Source: Paralithodes platypus (taxonomy: Eukaryota > Arthropoda > Malacostraca > Decapoda > Lithodidae). Taken from it: DNA of 64,000 bases. Both the position numbers and the translations under genes were made by a program. The DNA lies in the NCBI GenBank assembly GCA_032716605.1, contig CM064495.1, forward strand, positions 23,484,586 through 23,548,585. The letters run 5' to 3'. A model generated the notes under the pieces. It was given only the letters and a program-made list of their open reading frames with translations, did no database searches and had not been told where the DNA came from. The stretch's first letter is position 1. Every line of letters starts with the position of its first letter. Positions 55,766 to 64,000 of this stretch are shown here, piece after piece.

Positions 55766-56540
55766 CGGATGAACGCGAGCATTAACTGAGACATGTTTTG
55801 AGTTATGGCTGCTCGACTATCCTGACCGTTATACTAGTCGTTGGTGAAGTTCTGTTTCGGTACTCTTGATGTAGGGTCTTTAATACAAAGTCGCTCATGT
55901 CATGACAGAGTAACTAGATATCGGGCTAACGTAGGGAATAAGTAAGATCATGATCATCTGATTCTCCCAATCTGCCTCTGACCGTTGTAAGAGTGTTCCA
56001 AGAACCCAAGGGTCGGTTATTAAACCTTTTTTTACAGCTTATGTCCTTGACCATGGTGTTGGACAGATGCAGTATGGACTTCTGTGTGCAAAGTGCCGTT
56101 ACTTATACGGTATCTCGGAAAGCCCGAACTACTTATAGATATCTTGCCATGGCAAAGACTTCTTTAAGAGTTTTGGAGAGTACTGGATTGATCCTGAAAG
56201 TCAGTTTGTGGCATGCCCTCGGTGCTACTTATAGTGTCAAAACTTGGAGCCTAAAAGAGATCCCAATGTTATCACTACACCATGGTGTGTAAGAACAAAA
56301 GTTCACTAGTAGGGTAAAGAACTCTCAAACAGTAAGGTAGACAGCCATGGCATGAATACTCGGATGAGTGAAAGGTTAATTCTTAGGCTCAAATCTTGCA
56401 TGCAAGTAAAATGAGCCCTCAAATTGCTGACTCTACCTTGTTTTCGTCGAGATAATCATGACCTATACTGCTACCTTGTTTTCGTCGAGATAGTCATGAC
56501 GTATACTGCTATGTCCCAGGGCTGGTATATGAAGGTCAGA

Positions 56541-56894
56541 AGGTCATAGGTGCGGGGGGGAGGGGTAATTTTGGGTTTGAGGTAGCCCCCTTAGAAATTC
56601 TCGCGCTGGTGGTGGGAAACCTGCTCGGAAGAGCGGCGCATCTGGAGGGGGATAATTTGGGGTTTCTCTCTTTTATCGTGGTCTTTATTTCGGGTATTTT
56701 ACTTTCATTTTTCAGAGCTAATAATGCTCATTCCTTTAACTATCTGACTATATGATGTCTCACCTGGACGTCATAAAACAATAAATTAAGAGGTACCCAT
56801 ACATATTAAACTGAGTAAAATTTGCTAATATTAGACACAAATTAAAAAGATGCCACCATAAAGATGGTAGAGTGATTATTATATTTTTTCTCCC
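56541..56894. other. No recognisable feature
   Basis: A G-rich patch near 56554-56568, then AT-rich sequence. Confidence 0.4.
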
Positions 56895-57125
56895 TAGAAC
56901 TAAATTTTTCAGTAAAATAATGTTTCGGCCAGAGGCCAGTCCTTCCTGAATTATAGGGTCGATATCGCTCCCCAGGAAAAAGACATTTAAATGGTGCGAA
57001 AAGATCTTAATATTGACAAAGAAATCGGGTGAAACGTCATAAAATCGCCAAACTAATGGGGCGAATCTCCTATAACCTCAAAAGTAATGAGACTGAACAT
57101 GAGGGAGAAGGGGATCCAGAAAAAC
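56895..57125 (-). repeat. Interspersed family A copy
   Basis: The reverse complement has CTCCCTCATGTTCAGTCTCATTA, CCCATTAGTTTGGCGATTTT, TTAATATTAAGATCTTTTCG, CTGGGGAGCGATATCG and GGCCTCTGGCC in family order. Confidence 0.75.
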
Positions 57126-57668
57126 ACACAAACTGTCACGGCCTGTAGTGCAAAAAAGGTTCCAACCACTCTGGAGCCAGTGTAGTTTGTGGCCTGAATA
57201 CTCGCATGGTCATATCTAGTCCCAAACAAAAAACAAACATTCTAAACCATATAACTATTTCTACTACCTGTACTACTACTACTACTACTACTATCTTCTG
57301 TTTCGCCTTCTGTACCTTATCTCTGTCCAAACCCTGAGGTATATCCCACTAACCTTCATAAATTTCTTTGTTTATTGAAGGAAGTTAACCCATTCAATCA
57401 GACGATCATAATACTGTATCTGTTACAGCCAGATTACTGAATTCCTTGAGGATTATGACGCGTTTTAACTTTTTTTCTGGCTCTATTAGAAAATTTTATT
57501 CAATCTAAGAAGAACCTACGGAAGATAGTGTTAAACGGTACATTAATAAAGACACTTCAGTAACTGGTCTTCTCATCGTCGGGAGGAATGGGACCTTCTG
57601 CAAGTGTCTTCTATGCCAGATTAGCTGAACAAATATCGGAGAAAAAGCGCCAGCATAGAAGCCAAGTC
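57126..57668. other. No gene; (CTA)n near 57268-57292
   Basis: Short CTA trinucleotide run. No gene recognised. Confidence 0.45.
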
Positions 57669-57678
57669 ATAACATGGA

Positions 57679-57869
57679 ATAAGGGGTGACCAGTAGCAAC
57701 ATTGGTAGAGCGCTCGGTTTCTAACCGGGAGGACCGAGTTCGATTCTCGGCGGGTAGAGATGTTTGGGCAATCTCCCGACACCCCTTGCCTCTGTTTCGC
57801 CTGACAGTAAAATAGGTTGCGCGGCAGGGTGAAAAGGGGTCTTCAGATCCTCCCAATTACAAAAAAAAA
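57679..57869 (+). mobile_element. tRNA-derived SINE with target-site duplication
   Basis: ATAACATGGA flanks both sides (57669-57678 and 57870-57879). The head is tRNA-like: CATTGGTAGAGC (A box), a CTCGG/CCGGG stem around the loop TTTCTAA (anticodon TCT, Arg type), and a perfect T arm CCGAGTTCGATTCTCGG (B box). The acceptor strands pair poorly, so it is not a working tRNA. The body contains GCCTCTGTTTCGCCTGACAG and TAAAATAGGT, close to the core I recall from decapod tRNA-SINEs (GTTCACCTAGCAGTAAATAGG type), and it ends in poly(A). Confidence 0.85.
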
Positions 57870-57879
57870 ATAACATGGA

Positions 57880-58153
57880 TGAGATGCCGGCTCTCTTTCT
57901 CTCTTCTCAGGTCTGCACTCCTGTGTCTCAGGGGTACAAGGTCCTCCCCGCTACAGAGGACTAGAGTGAGAGACTTGGACTTTGAAATGGCCGTGGCGGA
58001 GGGCCGAATTGGGAAACATCAAGGTTGAATGTAGGGATGTACCGGTACAATAAGATAAACTATAAGGGAACTAGAATAAGATAGATTGTACACCACTTTG
58101 TAATTGTCACTTTAATAAAATACTTCAGTAACCATATCTATACCTTCTTAAAG

Positions 58154-58157
<4 letters not shown>
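57880..58157. other. No recognisable feature
   Basis: Unique-looking sequence. Confidence 0.4.
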
Positions 58158-58226
<69 letters not shown>

Positions 58227-58255
58227 GTATATATATATATATATATATATATACC

Positions 58256-58287
<32 letters not shown>

Positions 58288-58290
58288 TGT
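58158..58290. repeat. (TA)n microsatellite with ACCGTATA interruptions
   Basis: TA repeats broken twice by CCG. Confidence 0.97.
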
Positions 58291-58449
58291 ATATTGACAA
58301 AATATAACAAAATGGTAATTGACTTTATATTGGCATCAACTAAGTGAAGGGGTTACAAACTGAATCACACGGGTGTTTTCTATAAGTCCAGCATTTTTTG
58401 ATCGACAATTATATTCTGTACTGGCCAAAGTCCGGTTTCCCTTAAGTGA

Positions 58450-58578
58450 ACATGGGCCGTTTTTTCTGGCACTCCTTCATGTTTAGCCCCATTGGTTTTC
58501 AGATTACAAGACGTTCGGCCCATTAGTTTGGCGATTTTAAGAACTATCGCCCTATTTCTTTGTTAATATTAATGAGAA
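58450..58578 (+). repeat. Interspersed family A, left half only
   Basis: ACTCCTTCATGTTTAGCCCC, ATTGGTTTTCAGATTACAAG, GGCCCATTAGTTTGGCGATTTT and GCCCTATTTCTTTGTTAATATTAA match, then the copy stops. Confidence 0.7.
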
Positions 58579-58988
58579 AAGACGGTCTTATCCTCTTCAA
58601 GCTACATTATTACAAAAAGAGTACATTTATAAACTCCCCTTCAAACAGAGAGCATTACATTTTGTCACTTATTCACAGCACTCCCTGGTTCATATTTTGG
58701 CAACTGTATTGACCGATATATTATTTACCGATACCCCAGTCAGGATTTGAAACCCTTTAGTTCAAAAGCAGAATATAATCGTACGGGCTAATTACAGCCA
58801 GACTACAGCGACATGTTACGGTACTGAAAGGGTTAAAGTTATTCACCGTGCATATATAACTGGTCTGTCTAGTCTAGTTAACCTGGCAGTGTTAGACTTA
58901 GTTCCCCGGCTTCCTGCTCCTCTGCTTACCTCCCGGTCCTCTCTGCTTTCATACAGTTAGGCTTACAAATACAAGCCTACAAATACAA
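58579..58988. other. No gene; CTGAAAGGGTTAA near 58824
   Basis: Orphan TTAA-MITE-like end. A 14-base tandem (CTTACAAATACAAG / CCTACAAATACAAG) directly precedes the LINE. Confidence 0.4.
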
Positions 58989-61900
58989 GTAGGTAGTAGG
59001 GGTAGGCAGCCCCGCCCAGGGAAGTACTACCGCCAAGGTTTCGGGAGACTCAGGGAATAGCCTGAATTCTATTTTCTCTCCCAGGCCTTGGTAGCTGGAT
59101 ACATATCTTTCTGCCTCACACATCAGGGGTATCAGGAAAACCCTCTTTATATAACATACACATCCAACTTCACGACTTGCCCTACATTGCTATCCTCTAT
59201 CCATAAAACACTACTCTTCCCACTACATATCATACATGTAACACCATACACCTTACCCAATAAACATGGCAGTACAATTGTTAAGAGCAAACCTGGTGGT
59301 CCCTCGGATATCCACCCCCGGCAGGGTTGGGTCATTGACACAGGGCCCTCCCGGTCGTCATCATGCGACTGTGTCAAGAGCATTGCAACGTCCCAAAGCT
59401 GCTCGTCGGTGCAGCTTTTTCTTTAGCAATATAAGGGGACTTCACTCTAACATCAATTCTGTACACCAATTTCTTCAAGCAGAATCCCCTACTCTCCTTT
59501 TTTTGACAGAGACTCAAGTAACATCCACATCTGACACGTCTAGATTTAATTTTCCAGGTTATCAACTGCTCCAAAATTTCAGACCTAAAGGAGGTGTATG
59601 TTGCTTCGCAAAATCTGAAATTGCCCTGGAGGAGGTTACTAGTTTCAATTGTCCCTATTTTGATTATTCTATATACAAATTAATTTCTGCTGGTAAATTT
59701 AAATACATATGTTGCATCTACCGTTCCCCAAATACTCCTCCAGAGCAAAGTCTTTTTGATTCTCTGTCCTCACAACTCAGTGTCCTCAACTTAAATGCTT
59801 CTTCTGAAATCACTGTGTTGGGTGATTTTAATGTCCATAATGTTGAATGGCTCACTTATTCAGCCAGGACTGATGATGCTGGTCTTGAATGTGAGCTATT
59901 TGCAGACTCATTTAATCTCACTCAACTAGTCAACCAACCCACCCGTGTACCAGATAATCCTAATCATAATTCCCACCTACTGGACTTATTTTTAACAACC
60001 AATTCAGAAAATTATGATGTTACAGTGAGGTCCCCACTTGGATCTTCTGATCACTGTCTGATACAGGCCACCTGTCTATCACCTACCACACCTTCCCACT
60101 CTGAACCTGTTTTGGTGACTAAATGGCATTACGATAGGGCAGACTGGGAGGGTCTTCAAGGTTTCTTTATTGATATTCCCTGGACCTCTTTCTTTTCTAA
60201 TGATGCACACTCCACCTTGAGCCACATACAAGATTTTGTAAAAATTGGAATGGAAACTTTTATTCCTCATCAAAAGTACAGTAAAAGATCTAATTCACCT
60301 AAATGGTTTGACCATAATTGTGCTAGAGTAACTGAACAAAAAGCAATAGCCTACAATGCATACACAAGATCAAAAACACATGAAGCCTTTAATTACTTTA
60401 GAAACATCAGAAATCATGCCAAAACTGTATTAAACCTAACTAAATCAAACTTTCTCCACAAGCAGGCAAATAAACTTCTAAATAATCCAAATGATAAAAA
60501 AATATTTTGGTCTACTCTTAACTCATTTAAATCCAACTTCACTACTGCTTCATCCATTCCACCATTAAAATCTCCGACTGGCAATCTTGTAAGTGACCCA
60601 CGAGGTAAAGCTAACCTTCTTGCGGATATTTTCTCCACCAACTCAACCTTAGATGAAATAAATCAAGATGTCCCTGTACTTAATTTTAATTCGCCTGAAA
60701 TTCCCTCACTTAAGATCCACACCAGACATGTCAAAACTATTTTGCAGAATCTCTCGGTAGATAAGGCTCCTGGTCCAGATGAAATTCCTCCAATAGTACT
60801 TAAGAATTGCTCCTTGGTGCTCGCTCCTGTATTGGCAAAATGTTTCCGTCTGTGTACTCATACCTCATGCTTCCCAGTACCCTGGAAAGAAGCAAACATC
60901 CATCCAGTTCCTAAAAAAGGTGCCTCTTCAGATCCATCAAACTACAGACCAATAGCTATAACTTCCACTCTTGGTAAAGTCTTTGAAATAATTAATATTA
61001 AATAATCACATAATTAAGCATCTTGAGAATAATAAATTAATCAGTGATAGGCAATATGGTTTTAGACGATGTCGATCAACTGCAGACATGCTTTGCCTTC
61101 TTACGCATCAAATCAACCAAGCTACAGACCAACATGGTGAAACACATACAATAGCACTGGATATATCAAAGGCATTTGATAGAGTCTGGCATCAATCCTT
61201 ATTGTCGAAGATGTCACACTACGGCCTTGCATCATTAGTTCCACTAATTTCTTCTTATCTTCATAACAGAAAAATACGTGTAATGGTAGATGGCCTTTAT
61301 TCTCAATTTCACTCAATAAATGCTGGTGTTCCCCAGGGATCAGTTTTGGCCCCAATTCTGTTCCTCATTCATATCAATGATCTCATATCTACCACTCATA
61401 ATCCAATACATTCCTACGCAGATGACTCAACACTCCACAGTTCCTTCACATTTACCAATTCTGTCACCCAACCCGATCTTATAAATTCAAAAATAAACAC
61501 TGCAATTTCTCTGAACCAGGACCTTTCTAGAATTAATGGATGGGGACAAAAGAATCTAGTTTCCTTTAATGCACAGAAAACCAAGTACATTCAATTTTCT
61601 AACCGACAGAATCTCACTGACTCCCATATATTTTTTAATGATGTAAATATTCCCACTTCCCCTAGTATTGACATTCTCGGTGTAACATTAACTACTAACT
61701 TGAGCTGGACACATTATGTTAGAAGCATTGCTAAGAATTCCTCTAAAAAACTGGGACTCCTGTACAGAGTTCGAGAATTCTTCACTGACGAGCAGTTGGC
61801 CGTGATATATAAAAGTCATGTGCGTTCTCAGATGGATTACTGTTCACCTCTGTGGGGTGGAAGTGGAGTGGTTGCATTGAGGCAGTTGGACAAAATTCAA

Positions 61901-62332
61901 AATAAAGCTATTAGATTAATCAATAACACTGCAATCACACAGGACCTTCCTACATTATCCATACGAAGAAACGTTGCATCCCTTGCATTATTCTACAGAT
62001 ATTTTCACAGCAATTGTTCCGAGGAACTTGCTTCAATTGTGCCGCCTCTCCACATCTTTCCCCGTAGAACTAGGGCAGCTGAGAGCGCCCATGAATTTAC
62101 ACTTTCTCCTCCACAATGCAGAACTTCTGCTTATCAGAATTCATTTATCCCCAGAGCTACTACTCTTTGGAATTCACTTCCCTCGAATTGCTTTCCACAA
62201 ACTTACAATCTACAAATGTTTAAATCCAGTCGTTACAAAAATTTTATGAATGGAGGATGCCTTTAGGCACATGGACCTTTTTGTTTTATCTGTGTTTTTC
62301 CTTCCTCCGTTCATTGTTTCTTAAAAAAAAAA
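58989..62332 (+). mobile_element. Full-length Jockey/I-group-like LINE, second copy
   Basis: Same 5' start (GTAGGTAGTAGGGGTAGGCA) and 3' end (CCGTTCATTGTTTCTT plus A run) as 40455-43816, in the opposite orientation. The two are nearly identical over 3.3 kb. The tail beyond 62332 is an impure A-rich run (to about 62350). No convincing target-site duplication. Confidence 0.93.
59266..62266 (+). pseudogene. LINE endonuclease/reverse transcriptase ORF with one frameshift
   Basis: Begins at ATG 59266 (MAVQLLRANLVV) and reads through the endonuclease (FFSNIRGLHSN, LTETQ, LGDFN, SSDHCL) and early RT (DKAPGPDEI, SNYRPIAITS). A four-base insertion near 60987-60995 shifts the frame and stops it at 61005. 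The correct frame resumes (QYGFRRCRST, then open 61088-62266) with TIALDISKAFDRVWH, GVPQGSVLAPILF and YADDSTLH, to the stop after NGGCL. Motif A keeps the catalytic Asp (GAT at 61160-61162), which the copy at 40455 has lost. The two copies therefore carry complementary lesions. Confidence 0.92.
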
Positions 62333-62350
62333 CACAAAAAACAAAACAAA

Positions 62351-63110
62351 GATCATCCTCGGCTAGATACAGTTACAAAAAATCATCCCAAACTGGGTAT
62401 TTTCATGTTTTAGATTGAGTTCTTTATAGACGGCTGTTCCTTAGATCAGATTGTTCGTTTTAATGATTAGGCTATACAATTAAGGTGTGATTCCACATAG
62501 ATATGTTTCACACTTAATATTTATTATAATATTAAAAACAAAATATTGAAAAACAACAACGATGTTTCCTTGTTTGGGGTCGGGTTAGCTATAGACTGCT
62601 TACCGTACATAACATATTAATTTAGCTCGTATCATTCACATTTTTAGTGTTGTTAATTGAAAAAAAAAAAAATGTATTTTGGGCAGTTGATACATAATTA
62701 TAAATATACTTATTATATATAATAGTTCATGTAGACATATTTAAAATTAATTATGTATAGATAGATATTATGTAATAATCTTAGTGTTATACCGGTATGT
62801 GTTATTGTGTTGTACGGTACCAGAGTTATATATAAGACTTGCCCGATAATATCCACTTACAAATGTCTCACTCTCACACCTTCTATTGATTAGCCTCTAC
62901 AAAGTCTACATATACCCTGTTCATTTTTCATTAATTTCTCACAATCAGAATAGTATTTTTATTTTACCTACCTCCAGACGATATAATAATTAGGTGTCAT
63001 GCACGGATTCTTGAATACACTAGGGTAGTTTAGATTCTTGTATTATTATTACTTATGAAATAATGGTATACAAGATTTGTATATAGGCCTATGTTAGGAT
63101 TATAGCTCCA
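62351..63110. other. No recognisable feature
   Basis: AT-rich sequence with short A runs (62659-62671). No gene. Confidence 0.4.
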
Positions 63111-63760
63111 CCATACGACTCCAAAGACGGCTCCTATGACACTTAAGTTGGCTGGGCGGCGGCGAGGGCGAGTCAGGATATCCTACCAGACTGTCGATGT
63201 CGGTGGTGTTTCCTTCTTGGTGAGTTTTTAGTGTGCCTGTCGATGATGGTATAGACGGCTGGGCAATGTGTAGGTGTAACCATCCTCTTGGTCGTCGCAG
63301 CAGGGTATTGTTGAGGTTGATGTCTGCTGGCTGATAGGCACTTCATGTGACCTCCCACTTATCTGGTGCATTATTTGCTGTCTTGTGCACTTCTTGTGAC
63401 ACCTCACTTATCTGAGGCACTGCTTATGCCCTGCTTCACTGGTATAGTGTTTGCGACATCCTGCTGCAGTTAATGTTCTTGTGCATCTCTTGTGACACTG
63501 GTGGGGACCCTACTGGTCCACAGTTGCTTTCTGAGGGTTCTTTGGTTGCTGATGTTATTGAGCCTTTAAGGGTAGGCACAACTGAGCTGGTAAGTGTAGG
63601 TATAGCTGAGGTAGTGTTATATTTTGTGGCTACATCAATTGGGCTCGGTGTGAACTCGTGGAAGAAAAAAAATCTTGGATATAGATGGCTGGGGGAGCTC
63701 CTTGAATTGAGATATGGTACGCTATTGATTTTGAAGTAAAAAGAACATATAAGTCGAGAT
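63111..63760. other. Unclassified GC-richer block with degenerate ~46-bp repeat
   Basis: GCACTTCATGTGAC..CCACTTATCTGGTGCA (from about 63339) is repeated as GCACTTCTTGTGACACCTCACTTATCTGAGGCA (about 63388), with a third weak copy near 63482. An 88-codon frame (63473-63739) has no known motif. It could be part of an LTR element or an exon; I cannot decide. Confidence 0.3.
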
Positions 63761-64000
63761 GGTAGCCTAATCTAAATTATTACCAGTAAGTTTTGTATTT
63801 AACGTGTTCAACCCTAGAGGTCTCTGCTAAGCAGAACTTGATCATATAAAAGTAAAACAAATATCTGATAAGAACTGTTACCACCTTGACTACGAGAGGT
63901 CCTTACTGAGCCAATCAACTCGTTTAATTTATAATAGGGTGAATTAATTAAACAAATATTTGAATGGTTTACTAAATATTTAATACCCTATTTTGTAAAT
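63761..64000. other. No recognisable feature
   Basis: AT-rich window end. Confidence 0.4.

Larger units (their letters stand above)
51688..56540 (-). repeat. Unclassified ~1.2-kb repeat, copy split by three insertions
   Basis: Repeat pieces: 51688-52173, 52832-52923 and 55766-56540, colinear with 21516-20295. Insertions: MITE 52174-52822 (with nested MITE 52363-52593) and LINE 52924-55765. Local differences from the intact copy are a duplication of a roughly 30-base word (AATACACCTTACACTGATAC) at 51846-51900, an 8-base insert CCGCTTAG at 52154-52161, and a duplicated ACCTTGTTTTCGTCGAGAT block of about 42 bases at 56436-56520. Confidence 0.85.

Noticed and set aside
57690..57760. Functional tRNA-Arg(UCU) gene
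   Set aside because: The anticodon and T arms are fine, but the acceptor stem has mismatches, and the sequence continues into a SINE body with poly(A) and target duplications.
63473..63739. 88-codon frame as a gene
   Set aside because: No motif, no start context of note, and it overlaps degenerate repeats. Left as unclassified.

Overview
This window looks like intergenic, transposon-rich DNA from an arthropod, most likely a decapod crustacean. That is an inference. It rests on AT-rich sequence crowded with (TA)n, (CA)n and (GA)n microsatellites; short TTAGG/AACCT runs (about 4840-4870, 28425-28475, 52679-52698); a tRNA-derived SINE at 57679-57869 whose body resembles the SINE core I associate with decapods; and CR1/Jockey-type LINEs, a tRNA-Arg-primed Gypsy element and a piggyBac element, as is common in those genomes. 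I recognise no host protein-coding gene and no intact tRNA or rRNA gene. Every long open frame is either transposon-derived or a by-product of tandem repeats.

Layout. 1-5.3 kb: microsatellites, then a triple nest in which a copy of a short interspersed family ('family A') is split by a TTAA-flanked MITE, itself split by a CR1-like LINE fragment. 5.3-12.9 kb: a TATA box plus splice-donor block, then a roughly 155-bp satellite whose first unit is interrupted by a 5.8-kb TAA-flanked insertion with terminal inverted repeats. That insertion holds an intact 877-residue piggyBac transposase (7641-10274, minus strand) and a 175-bp tandem array upstream of it. 13-25 kb: a clean TTAA MITE, duplicated AT-rich blocks, a tRNA-like SINE, a broken CR1-like LINE lodged in a (GA)n tract, and an unclassified 1.2-kb repeat that supplies 'empty sites' for insertions near 52-56 kb. 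25.5-28.1 kb: a 32-copy satellite with 74-bp and 96-bp units. 33.6-43.9 kb: a satellite of about 67 copies of a 102-bp unit, interrupted near its end by a 3.4-kb LINE. 45-51.5 kb: two foldback elements, a TIR MITE, a heavily deleted Gypsy element and another TTAA MITE. 51.7-56.5 kb: the second copy of the 1.2-kb repeat, carrying a 649-bp MITE (9-bp TSD) that itself carries a 231-bp MITE (8-bp TSD), plus a 2.8-kb CR1-like LINE. 57.7 kb: SINE. 59-62.3 kb: a second copy of the satellite-lodged LINE in opposite orientation. 63.1-63.8 kb: unclassified sequence.

The elements form a readable stratigraphy rather than a pathway. The piggyBac transposase could in principle act on piggyBac-type ends, but the TTAA MITEs here have different termini. 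The two 3.4-kb LINE copies are nearly identical, so that family moved recently. One copy has lost the first catalytic aspartate of the reverse transcriptase and the other has a frameshift. I found no previously undescribed enzymatic system. The most unusual structures are the nested insertions with reconstructable empty sites, the frame-preserving 102-bp satellite, the two-length 74/96-bp satellite, and the MITE built from repeated GAGACAGCTCGGCC-type motifs.
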